From Pseudomonas sp. LB-090624 (GTDB lineage Bacteria > Pseudomonadota > Gammaproteobacteria > Pseudomonadales > Pseudomonadaceae), in assembly GCF_003205205.1 (NCBI RefSeq), contig NZ_QJRL01000028.1, forward strand, positions 1 to 64,000: a stretch of 64,000 nt of DNA. Direction: 5' to 3'. Below, in pieces: positions 51,689 through 59,921 of this stretch. Position 1 is the first letter of the stretch. Every line of letters begins with the position of its first letter. The notes below the pieces were generated by a model. That model was not told the DNA's origin and made no database searches. It saw nothing but the letters and a program-made list of their open reading frames with translations. A program made the position numbers and the translations under genes.

Positions 51689-52492
51689 TTAGTTGCGCTG
51701 GCTGTGTGCCGGCATTCTGGGTATTTCGGGCCGGGCCACAGACATGTTGTCCGGGTCGCCCGCTCCCCCATACCGCTGAACAATCCGCTCGATCTCCCCC
51801 GACTGCTTCATTCTTACCAACGCCCGCAACAGCCCTTGTGTCGGTATCGCCGGATCGTTGCGCACCATGCACCCCAAATCCTGTTCGTCCAGCACTGCCA
51901 GCGCTTGCAATTGCTGCTCCGCTGGCAACCCTTGGTTGAACCACTGCAACGACAACTGGTTGCTCACCGCATGGCGATACCGGCCGGCCTGCAGCTTTTG
52001 CAGCACCAGCAACTGGCTGCGGCTGTCCTCGCGGTGCAGCTGGCCTTGGTCCAGCAGCGGTTGCAGGGTCGAATAGGTGTAGCCCAGCACCGTGCCGATC
52101 GCCTGAGGTGGCAGTTGCTCCGGGGGTGTCGGGTGGCTGTCGCCGGCGCGGCCAACCAGCACGTCGCGCTGATGAATCAGCGGGATACTCCATACAAAAT
52201 CCCTTGGGCGGTCGTTGAGCCATTGGGTACTGACGTAACAACGGACATCAATATCGCCGCTGCTCATGGCCTCTTCCAGGCGCAGGCGGGCCATGACGTG
52301 GAACTCGGGGCGAGCACCCACTTGCCTGGCAACGGCTTGCATCAGGTCGTAAAGCAACCCCTCGACTGGCTGATCGCCTTCGATGCGTACCAGCGGCATG
52401 CTCCAGCTCTCGGCTACGGAAAAGCGCAGCACCGGCTGGTCAGCCAGGCTGTGGGTACACCACAGCAGTAACAGGGCCAGCAGTCTTCGCAA
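51689..52492 (-). CDS. periplasmic substrate-binding protein (transporter family 3-like)
   Basis: About 267 residues from a TTG at 52492, chosen because GGAGG lies 6 bp upstream and it yields a clean signal peptide (MRRLLALLLLWCTHSLA). The mature part has the amino-acid-binding protein pattern: VLRFSVAESWSMPLV, EGLLYDLMQAVARQVGARPE, LEEAMSSGDIDVRC, and QAIGTVLGYTYSTLQPLLDQ. No ABC permease lies nearby, so it may be an orphan binding or sensory protein. Ligand unknown. Confidence 0.8.
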   Translation of the reverse strand: MRRLLALLLLWCTHSLADQPVLRFSVAESWSMPLVRIEGDQPVEGLLYDLMQAVARQVGARPEFHVMARLRLEEAMSSGDIDVRCYVSTQWLNDRPRDFVWSIPLIHQRDVLVGRAGDSHPTPPEQLPPQAIGTVLGYTYSTLQPLLDQGQLHREDSRSQLLVLQKLQAGRYRHAVSNQLSLQWFNQGLPAEQQLQALAVLDEQDLGCMVRNDPAIPTQGLLRALVRMKQSGEIERIVQRYGGAGDPDNMSVARPEIPRMPAHSQRN

Positions 52493-52613
52493 AAGCAATC
52501 CTCCCTGGACAATGCGCCATTCCAAGCTTAGACGAGTTGCACAGGGTGCAATTTTGCCCCCGCTCCGCTAGCATTAGCGATCTTTCGCTCGATCAGGCTA
52601 CGATGGTTTTTCG

Positions 52614-54677
52614 ATGAGTTATCAGGTTCTTGCACGAAAATGGCGTCCGCGCTCGTTCCGCGAAATGGTCGGCCAGACCCATGTGCTCAAGGCCTTGATC
52701 AATGCCTTGGACAACCAGCGCCTGCACCACGCCTACCTGTTCACCGGTACGCGTGGCGTGGGCAAGACCACCATCGCCCGTATTATCGCCAAGTGCCTGA
52801 ACTGTGAAACCGGCATCACCTCCACCCCCTGTGGCACCTGTTCGGTGTGCCGTGAAATCGACGAAGGCCGTTTCGTCGACCTGATCGAGATCGACGCCGC
52901 CAGCCGGACCAAGGTCGAGGACACCCGCGAACTGCTGGACAACGTGCAGTATGCCCCGAGCCGTGGGCGCTTCAAGGTCTACCTGATCGACGAAGTGCAC
53001 ATGCTCTCGACCCACTCGTTCAACGCCTTGCTCAAAACGCTGGAAGAGCCGCCGCCCTACGTCAAGTTCATCCTCGCTACCACCGACCCGCAGAAGCTGC
53101 CGGCCACCATCCTGTCGCGCTGCCTGCAGTTCTCGTTGAAGAACATGAGCCCGGAGCGGGTGGTCGAGCACCTGAGTCACGTACTGGCTGCCGAGAACGT
53201 GCCGTTCGAACCGGATGCCCTGTGGCTGCTGGGCCGCGCGGCCGATGGCTCGATGCGTGATGCCATGAGCCTGACCGACCAGGCCATCGCCTTTGGCGAA
53301 GGCAAGGTGCTGGCTGCTGATGTGCGGGCCATGCTTGGCAGCCTGGATCACGGCCAGGTCTATGGCGTGTTGCAAGCGTTGCTCGAAGGCGATGCCCGGG
53401 CATTGCTGGAGGCTGTGCGCAACCTGGCCGAGCAGGGGCCGGACTGGGCGGGCGTGTTGGCCGAAATGCTAAACGTGCTGCACCGTGTGGCCATTGCCCA
53501 GGCGTTGCCGGAAGCAGTGGACAATGGCCAGGGCGACCGCGAGCGAGTGCTGGCGCTGGCCTCGGCATTGCCGGCCGAGGACGTACAGTTCTACTACCAG
53601 ATGGGCCTGATTGGCCGCCGAGACCTGCCGTTGGCGCCGAACCCGCGTGGCGGTTTCGAGATGGTCCTGCTACGCATGCTGGCGTTCCGCCCGGCCGATA
53701 CCGACGACGCGCCGAAACCGGTGCTAAAGCCAGTGGGGATCAGCCAGGCCACAGCTGATCCTGCAGCTCCGGTGGCAGCTTCGGCCTCGGTCGAGCCCTC
53801 ATCGCCTGTCGCGCCCCTGCCGGCAGAGCCTGAGGCGGCAGCACCACGGCTGGAGGTGCCTGCACCTGCGACAGCCGACCATGAGCCGGAGGCCGAGCCA
53901 GACGTTGAGTTACAGGCCGAGATCCAGGCCATTTCGGTACCCGAGCCTGTCGCTGAGGTGATCGACCTGCCGTGGGAAGAGCCAGCGGCTGCACCCGCAC
54001 CGGTAGCGTCTGAACCTGCGCAAAAGCCCGAGCCGGTTGCCCCTGCCGCAGCGCCACAGCCCGCCCCGGCAGACGACGCGCCACCTTTCGACCCGTCCGC
54101 CTATGCTGCCGTAGGCATGGACCGCGACGATGAGCCGCCGCTGGACGAAGACTATTACGGCGGTGAAACCGACCCGGTTGGTTTCAGCTACCTGGACGAG
54201 TTGGCCGAGCATGTTCAGGAAGAGGTGTCCAAGTCGGCTGCCGAACCGCTGCCAGCAGCCAAACCGGCCACCGGTCTGGCCCTGCAATGGCTGGAATTAT
54301 TCCCACAGTTGCCTGTGTCCGGTATGACAGGCAACATCGCGGCAAACTGTACACTGATTGCTGCCGATGGCGATGATTGGCTGCTGCACCTGGACCCTGG
54401 CCAAGGCGCGCTGTTCAATACTACCCAGCAGCGCCGCCTGAACGAAGCGCTCAACCAGCACCTGGGGCGTACGCTGAACCTGCGTATCGAGCTGATCCTG
54501 CCCGAGCAGGAAACCCCGGCCCAGGCTGCATCGCGCAAGCGTGCCGAGCGTCAGCAAGACGCCATCACCTCGATCGAGCAGGATCCGTTGATCCAGCAGA
54601 TGATCAAGTTGTTCGGTGCCAAGGTGCGGCAGGATACTATTGAGCCTGTAGAAGCCCTGGCCAATCAGGGCCAGTAA
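52614..54677 (+). CDS. dnaX: DNA polymerase III tau subunit
   Basis: 687 residues. Walker A TGTRGVGKTTIARIIAKCLN, the four-Cys zinc module (CETGITSTPCGTCSVC), Walker B/DEVH (LIDEVHMLSTHSFNALLKTL) and SRC (ILSRCLQFSL) mark the clamp-loader ATPase. Residues about 370-520 are a Pro/Ala/Glu-rich linker; the C-terminal part binds DnaB and the polymerase. I saw no A-AAA-AAG slippery sequence, so a gamma product by the E. coli frameshift is not supported. ybaB and recR follow. Confidence 0.97.
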   Translation: MSYQVLARKWRPRSFREMVGQTHVLKALINALDNQRLHHAYLFTGTRGVGKTTIARIIAKCLNCETGITSTPCGTCSVCREIDEGRFVDLIEIDAASRTKVEDTRELLDNVQYAPSRGRFKVYLIDEVHMLSTHSFNALLKTLEEPPPYVKFILATTDPQKLPATILSRCLQFSLKNMSPERVVEHLSHVLAAENVPFEPDALWLLGRAADGSMRDAMSLTDQAIAFGEGKVLAADVRAMLGSLDHGQVYGVLQALLEGDARALLEAVRNLAEQGPDWAGVLAEMLNVLHRVAIAQALPEAVDNGQGDRERVLALASALPAEDVQFYYQMGLIGRRDLPLAPNPRGGFEMVLLRMLAFRPADTDDAPKPVLKPVGISQATADPAAPVAASASVEPSSPVAPLPAEPEAAAPRLEVPAPATADHEPEAEPDVELQAEIQAISVPEPVAEVIDLPWEEPAAAPAPVASEPAQKPEPVAPAAAPQPAPADDAPPFDPSAYAAVGMDRDDEPPLDEDYYGGETDPVGFSYLDELAEHVQEEVSKSAAEPLPAAKPATGLALQWLELFPQLPVSGMTGNIAANCTLIAADGDDWLLHLDPGQGALFNTTQQRRLNEALNQHLGRTLNLRIELILPEQETPAQAASRKRAERQQDAITSIEQDPLIQQMIKLFGAKVRQDTIEPVEALANQGQ

Positions 54678-54740
54678 CGGATAACCATGCGGCTGGCCCT
54701 GGGCCGGGCCGCATCACATGACCCAATCGAGGTATACCCC

Positions 54741-55076
54741 ATGATGAAAGGTGGCATGGCCGGCCTGATGAAGCAGGCCCAGCAGATGCAGGAAAAGATG
54801 CAGAAGATGCAGGAAGAGCTGGCCAACGCTGAAGTCACCGGTCAGTCCGGTGGTGGCCTGGTGAGCGTGGTGATGACCGGTCGTCACGACGTCAAGCGCG
54901 TTAGCATCGACCAGAGCCTGATGTCGACTGACGAAGACGACAAGGAAGTGCTGGAAGACCTGATCGCCGCCGCGTTGAACGATGCCGTGCGCAAGATCGA
55001 GCAAAGCAGCCAGGAAAAGATGGGCGGCATGACCGCCGGCATGCAACTGCCGCCGGGCTTCAAGATGCCGTTCTAA
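54741..55076 (+). CDS. ybaB: YbaB/EbfC nucleoid-associated protein
   Basis: 111 residues from the ATG at 54741, with GAGG upstream. Met/Gln-rich helix ([18 protein letters not shown]), then [20 protein letters not shown] and a C-terminal helix ending [11 protein letters not shown]. It binds DNA as a dimer. The dnaX-ybaB-recR order is widely conserved. A strong terminator follows, so recR has its own transcript here. Confidence 0.96.
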
Positions 55077-55091
55077 GGGCATTGCGATACC

Positions 55092-55125
55092 AAAAAACGC
55101 CGCTGATATCAGCGGCGTTTTTTTT
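55092..55125. terminator. intrinsic terminator after ybaB
   Basis: AAAAAACGCCGCTGA faces TCAGCGGCG plus a run of eight T; symmetrical, so it could act on both strands. Confidence 0.9.
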
Positions 55126-55162
55126 GCGTAGATTTCAACCCGGCTGCGGTCTGCTCTTTAAG

Positions 55163-55275
55163 TGGGAGCGGCCTTGTGTCGCGAAAGGGGCGCGAAGCGG
55201 CCCCCGGATTCCAGCTTTGCAGCATAGAGTGCCGGGGCTGCTTCGCAGCCCTTTCGCGACACAAGGCCGCTCCCA
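55163..55275. repeat. REP inverted pair with 25-bp arms
   Basis: TGGGAGCGGCCTTGTGTCGC (55163 on) and its complement ending at 55275 are perfect over 25 bp. They lie between ybaB and recR. Confidence 0.88.
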
Positions 55276-55372
55276 CAAAAAAGCAGACCTTGCAGGCTTT
55301 GGGCGAGGTAATTTGACGCCATCGCCCCCGCTGGGTATAAACCGCCTCTTATTGATTTGTCAGGCCATTCCC

Positions 55373-55975
55373 ATGAGCTTCAGCCCCCTTATCCGCCAAC
55401 TGATCGACGGCCTGCGCATCTTGCCAGGCGTTGGCCAGAAAACCGCCCAGCGCATGGCCCTGCAATTGCTGGAGCGCGACCGCAGTGGCGGGCTGCGCCT
55501 GGCGCAGGCCTTGACCCAGGCCATGGAAGGGGTAGGGCATTGCCGCCAGTGTCGCACCCTCACCGAGCAGGAACTGTGCCCGCAGTGCGCCGACCCGCGC
55601 CGTGACGACACCCAGCTGTGCGTGGTCGAGGGGCCGACCGATGTGTATGCGGTGGAGCAGACCGGCTACCGTGGCCGTTACTTCGTGCTCAAGGGCCACC
55701 TGTCACCGCTGGACGGCCTTGGGCCTGAGGCGATCGGCATTCCGCAGCTGATGGCGCGGATCGAGGAGCAGGGCACCTTTACCGAGGTGATCCTGGCGAC
55801 CAACCCGACGGTGGAAGGGGAGGCGACGGCGCATTACATTGCGCAATTGCTGAGCGAGAAAGGCTTGGTGGCGTCTCGCATTGCCCATGGTGTACCGCTG
55901 GGCGGCGAGCTGGAGATGGTGGATGGCGGTACCTTGGCCCATGCCTTTGCAGGGCGTCGGCCAATTTCGCTCTGA
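55373..55975 (+). CDS. recR: recombination protein RecR
   Basis: 200 residues from the ATG at 55373. HhH part ([20 protein letters not shown]), zinc finger [16 protein letters not shown], then a Toprim domain ([37 protein letters not shown]). It acts with RecF and RecO to load RecA at gaps. It is convergent with apt; a hairpin lies between. Confidence 0.97.
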
Positions 55976-55987
55976 TTCAGAAATGCT

Positions 55988-56006
55988 GGGGCTGCAAAGC
56001 AGCCCC
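55988..56006. terminator. hairpin between recR and apt
   Basis: GGGGCTGC-AAA-GCAGCCCC between two convergent genes. Only AAAA follows on the + strand, so termination on that strand is uncertain. Confidence 0.5.
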
Positions 56007-56016
56007 AAAAGCCAAC

Positions 56017-56565
56017 TCAGTACTCGCTGAGGGAAAACTCGGTCAGGCAGAAGGTTGGTACACCCGCAGCCTGCAGCCGGCGCGAGCCGTCCAGTTCCGG
56101 CAGGTCGATGATCGCCGCCGCCTCGAACACCTGCGCCCCGGTGCGACGCACCAGGTTGGCTGCCGCCAGCAGGGTCCCGCCAGTTGCGATCAAATCATCG
56201 AAGATCAACACCGAATCGCCTTCACACAGGCTGTCGGCATGCACTTCCAGGAAGGCCTCGCCGTACTCGGTCTGGTAACCCTCGCTCAGCACGTCGGCCG
56301 GCAGCTTGCCTTGCTTGCGGAACAGGATCAGCGGCTTGTTCAACTGGTGGGCGATGATCGAGCCGATCAGGAAACCCCGCGCGTCCATGGCACCAATGTG
56401 GCTGAATTCAGCCTCGACGTAGCGCTCGATGAACTGGTCGGCCACATAGCGCAGCCCACGCGGCGACTGAAACAGCGGGGTGATATCGCGGAAGATCACA
56501 CCCGGTTTGGGAAAGTCCACCACCGGGCGGATCAGGGCTTTGAGGTCGAAGGCGTCGCTGTGCAT
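56017..56565 (-). CDS. apt: adenine phosphoribosyltransferase
   Basis: 182 residues from the ATG at 56565. PRPP-binding motif [17 protein letters not shown], plus [20 protein letters not shown] and [20 protein letters not shown]. It salvages adenine to AMP in the cytosol. Monocistronic. Confidence 0.97.
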
Positions 56566-56620
56566 TGTTGCGGGTATCCTGGGAAAACGAATGCCCAAGT
56601 ATACCCGCTAAAGACCGGCC

Positions 56621-57355
56621 TCAGGCCTCGATTGCACCACCGGCCAGCGCGCACAGCTGGATCGGGTCCAGGATGTGCACTTCCTTGCCCTCGGCGCGCA
56701 GCAGGCCGTTCTGCTGGAAGCGGGTGAACACCCGCGACACGGTTTCTACCGCCAGGCCAAGGTAGTTGCCGATTTCGTTGCGCGACATGCTCAGGCGGAA
56801 CTGGTTGGCGGAATAGCCACGGGCGCGGAAGCGCGCCGACAGGTTGACCAGGAAGGTGGCAATGCGCTCGTCGGCGGTCTTTTTCGACAGCAACAGCATC
56901 ATTTGCTGGTCGTCGCGGATTTCCCGGCTCATCACCCGCATCAGCTGGCGGCGTAGCTGGGGCAGTTGCACCGACAGCTCATCAAGGCGGTCGAAGGGGA
57001 TTTCGCAGACCGAGGTGGTTTCCTGGGCCTGGGCCGATACCGGGTAGGCCTCGGTGTCCATGCCCGATAGGCCGACCAGCTCGCTGGGTAAATGGAAGCC
57101 GGTGATCTGCTCTTCGCCGCTGTCGCTGAGGCTGAAGGTTTTCAGGGCGCCGGAACGTACGGCGTAGACCGAGCCGAAATTGTCACCCTGGCGGAACAGG
57201 AACTCGCCTTTTTTCAGCGGGCGCCCGCGCTTGACGATTTCATCCAGTGCATCCATGTCTTCCAGGTTCAACGAAAGAGGCAGGCACAGAGGGGCCAGGC
57301 TGCAATCCTTGCAATGGGCCTGGTTGTGTGGGCGCAGTTTGACTGGCTCGGACAT
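56621..57355 (-). CDS. anr: oxygen-responsive regulator Anr (FNR type)
   Basis: 244 residues from the ATG at 57355. Cluster Cys at 15, 18 and 24 (CKDCSLAPLC) and the distal Cys at 117 (TTSVCEIPFD) would hold the oxygen-labile [4Fe-4S]. The Crp-type HTH is NEIGNYLGLAVETVSRVFTR, whose recognition helix reads TTGATnnnnATCAA. It activates microaerobic and denitrification genes, including hemN and the cbb3 oxidase genes. It sits downstream of hemN on the same strand. Confidence 0.97.
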   Translation of the reverse strand: MSEPVKLRPHNQAHCKDCSLAPLCLPLSLNLEDMDALDEIVKRGRPLKKGEFLFRQGDNFGSVYAVRSGALKTFSLSDSGEEQITGFHLPSELVGLSGMDTEAYPVSAQAQETTSVCEIPFDRLDELSVQLPQLRRQLMRVMSREIRDDQQMMLLLSKKTADERIATFLVNLSARFRARGYSANQFRLSMSRNEIGNYLGLAVETVSRVFTRFQQNGLLRAEGKEVHILDPIQLCALAGGAIEA

Positions 57356-57454
57356 TTGGATCGATCCTTGTGGGAAAGCACACATAAGTCGTAAGGGTAA
57401 CCCACGACACAGGGTGTAGGCCAGCGTGCGCGTTGATGGTGCGCCCTGGCGAAA

Positions 57455-57477
57455 CCCCGGCAGACGGGCTGCCGGGA
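57455..57477 (-). terminator. terminator downstream of hemN
   Basis: CCCCGGCAG faces CTGCCGGG; on the minus strand it is followed by GGTTTCG, a weak T-run. Confidence 0.5.
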
Positions 57478-57541
57478 GTCCTCGTGTGCCCATAGTGTGC
57501 TTGGCAAGGAGGCTTGTCCATGCGGTTGAACGACTCGGTTT

Positions 57542-58924
57542 TCAGATAACCCGCGAGAAACGCTGGCGATTCTGCATCGCCAGGTAAGCGTCGAAGACCA
57601 TGCACACCGAGCGCGCCAGCAGGCGGCCAGCCGGCAAAATGCGGATGCCTTTGTCGTTCATGCTGATCAGGCCGTCGCGCTGCAAGGTCAACAGTTCGGG
57701 CCAGAGGTCGTTGAAGTAACCGCGAAAATCGATGGTGAAAGCCTGTTCGATCGGTTCGAACGCCAGCTCGAAATGGCAGATCAGCTGCTGGATCACCGCG
57801 CGGCGTATCCGGTCGTCGTGGTTGCACACCAGGCCGCGCTGGGTCGCCAGTTGGGCGTTGGACAGGCTGTCCTGGTAGGTGTTGAGGTCGCTGCTGTTTT
57901 GGCAGTACAGGTCGCCGATCTGGCTGATGGCCGATACGCCCAGGCCGATCAGGTCGCAGTGCCCGTGGGTGGTGTAGCCCTGGAAGTTGCGCTGCAGGGT
58001 GCCTTCTTCCTGGGCGATGGCCAGTTCGTCGTCGGGCAGGGCGAAGTGGTCCATGCCGATGTAGCGGTAACCTGCGGCGGTCAACTGGTCGATGGTGGCA
58101 TGCAGCATCTCCAGCTTGGCGGCCGGGCTGGGCAGCTCGTTGCTGTCGATGCGCCGCTGCGGCATGAAGCGCTCGGGCAGGTGGGCGTAGTTGAACACTG
58201 ACAGGCGGTCGGGCTGCAGGCGGATCACTTCTTCGACCGTGCGCGCAAAGCCTTCCGGGGTTTGTTTGGGCAGGCCGTAGATCAGGTCCAGGTTGACCGA
58301 ACGGAACTGCAGGGTGCGCGCCGCCTCGATCAGGGTGCGGGTCTGCTCCAGGCTCTGCAGGCGGTTGACCGCGCGCTGCACGGCGGGGTCGAGGTCCTGC
58401 ACGCCAAGGCTGACGCGGTTGAAGCCCAGTTCGCGCAGCAGCCCCATGGTCGACCAGTCGGCTTCGCGCGGGTCGATCTCGATGCCGTAGTCGCCGGAGT
58501 CGTCGTCCAGCAGGTGGAAGTGCTGGCGCAGGGTGGCCATCAGTTGGCGCAGTTCCACATGGCTGAGGAAGGTCGGCGTACCACCGCCGAAATGCAGCTG
58601 TTCCACACGCTGTTTCGGGTCCAGGTGGCAGGCGATCAGCTGGATTTCCTGCTCCAGGCGCTGCAGGTACGGTGCGGCACGGGCACGGTCCTTGGTGATG
58701 ACCTTGTTGCAGGCGCAGTAGTAGCAGATGTTGGCGCAGAACGGCACGTGCACGTACAGCGACAGCGGGCGCACCGCCCGACGGCTTTCGCGCAGGGCGT
58801 GGAGCAGGTCGAACGAGCCCACCTCGCTGTGCAGCTGCACGGCGGTTGGGTAGGAGGTGTAGCGTGGCCCGGCGAGATCGTAGCGGCGGATCAGGTCGGT
58901 GTCCCAACGAAGGTCGTCGAGCAT
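57542..58924 (-). CDS. hemN: oxygen-independent coproporphyrinogen III oxidase
   Basis: 460 residues. The radical-SAM Cys motif is in YVHVPFCANICYYCACNKV; also HFGGGTPTFLSHVEL, SLGVQDLDPAVQRAVNR and GLGVSAISQIGDLYCQNSSD. It makes protoporphyrinogen IX for heme under low oxygen. A perfect Anr box lies 64 bp before the start, and anr is the next gene downstream. Confidence 0.97.
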   Translation of the reverse strand: MLDDLRWDTDLIRRYDLAGPRYTSYPTAVQLHSEVGSFDLLHALRESRRAVRPLSLYVHVPFCANICYYCACNKVITKDRARAAPYLQRLEQEIQLIACHLDPKQRVEQLHFGGGTPTFLSHVELRQLMATLRQHFHLLDDDSGDYGIEIDPREADWSTMGLLRELGFNRVSLGVQDLDPAVQRAVNRLQSLEQTRTLIEAARTLQFRSVNLDLIYGLPKQTPEGFARTVEEVIRLQPDRLSVFNYAHLPERFMPQRRIDSNELPSPAAKLEMLHATIDQLTAAGYRYIGMDHFALPDDELAIAQEEGTLQRNFQGYTTHGHCDLIGLGVSAISQIGDLYCQNSSDLNTYQDSLSNAQLATQRGLVCNHDDRIRRAVIQQLICHFELAFEPIEQAFTIDFRGYFNDLWPELLTLQRDGLISMNDKGIRILPAGRLLARSVCMVFDAYLAMQNRQRFSRVI

Positions 58925-58987
58925 GAGGGCGGTCCCCGGAAAGAGCAGCAGTGCACCGGAGTCTATGGCCGTCTGTAGGAAACTGTG

Positions 58988-59001
58988 TTGATTTGTATCA
59001 A
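58988..59001. promoter_or_regulatory. Anr box at hemN
   Basis: TTGATTTGTATCAA, an exact match to TTGATnnnnATCAA, upstream of hemN on the minus strand. Confidence 0.88.
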
Positions 59002-59029
59002 GGGCATTGGGGCTGCTTTGCAGCCCCCG

Positions 59030-59713
59030 TCAATGCCCCATCAGCCAGTGCTGGTGTGGGCCCGGCAGGGTCCAGACACCGAATAGCATCACCAGCACAC
59101 CGCCCGCCACGCGCACGCTGCGTCGCCGCAACAGGGCGTTCACCCGTTCGGCAGCCAGCCCGGTTGCCAGCAACACCGGCCAGGTCCCCAGCCCGAACGC
59201 GAGCATCAACACCGCGCTGTACCCGGCATTGCCCTGGCTGGCCGCCCACAGCAGGGTGCTGTACACCAAACCGCACGGCAGCCACCCCCACAGGGCGCCC
59301 AGCAGCAACGCCCTGGGCAGGCTGGATACCGGCAGCAAGCGCGACGCCAGCGGCTGGATATGCCGCCACAAACCCCGGCCCAGCGCCTCGATACGGGTCA
59401 GTCCACTCCACCAGCCAGCCAGGTACAACCCCATGGCAATCAACAGCAGGGCTGCCGCCACCCGCAGTGCCAGCGCTGCCGGGCTGCTTGCCACGGCCCA
59501 TCCGGCCAGGCCCAGCAACAGGCCGGCGCAGGCATAGCTGAAAATGCGCCCCAGGTTGTAGGCCAGCAACAGTCGCAGGCGCTTGCCGCGTTGTTCGGGG
59601 GGGATGGCCAAAGTCAGTGCGCCCATCAGGCCGCCGCACATGCCCAGGCAGTGACCGCCGCCGAGCAGGCCAAGGACCAGTGCCGAGCCCAGCAGCGGAA
59701 GCAGGTCAGGCAC
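59030..59713 (-). CDS. TauE/SafE-like membrane protein of cbb3 assembly cluster
   Basis: 227 residues, GTG start at 59713 overlapping the ccoS end by 8 bp. Six hydrophobic helices; the COG2836 signature GGGHCLGMCGGLMGALTLAI near the N-terminus holds two Cys and a His that could bind metal. Family members are labelled sulfite exporters, but this type is regularly fused or linked to cco genes, suggesting a part in copper or redox handling for oxidase assembly. Role is inference. Confidence 0.85.
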   Translation of the reverse strand: MPDLLPLLGSALVLGLLGGGHCLGMCGGLMGALTLAIPPEQRGKRLRLLLAYNLGRIFSYACAGLLLGLAGWAVASSPAALALRVAAALLLIAMGLYLAGWWSGLTRIEALGRGLWRHIQPLASRLLPVSSLPRALLLGALWGWLPCGLVYSTLLWAASQGNAGYSAVLMLAFGLGTWPVLLATGLAAERVNALLRRRSVRVAGGVLVMLFGVWTLPGPHQHWLMGH

Positions 59714-59921
59714 GGGGGGGCGGCTCCTTGTTGGCGTCGGCCTGGGTGTCGTCAGGTTTCACTGCCGCTTGGTGGCGCGGGTCCTGGTCATCGAACAGGA
59801 TGCTGTGAGCGGGGCCGTCAAGGTCGTCATACTGGCCGCTGTCCACGGCCCAGAAGAAAATGTACACGGCCACGCCGACCAGCAGCAGGGCTGCGGGGAT
59901 CATGACATAGAGGGCGGGCAT
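59706..59921 (-). CDS. ccoS: cbb3 oxidase maturation protein CcoS
   Basis: 71 residues: MPALYVMIPAALLLVGVAVY anchor, then FFWAVDSGQYDDLDGPAHSI, the CcoS hallmark. Needed for cofactor insertion in cbb3 oxidase. It overlaps ccoI by 22 bp and the TauE-like gene by 8 bp. Confidence 0.96.
   Translation of the reverse strand: MPALYVMIPAALLLVGVAVYIFFWAVDSGQYDDLDGPAHSILFDDQDPRHQAAVKPDDTQADANKEPPPRA

Noticed and set aside
52614..54677. Programmed frameshift in dnaX producing gamma
   Set aside because: No A-AAA-AAG-type slippery sequence with a following stem seen in the linker region.
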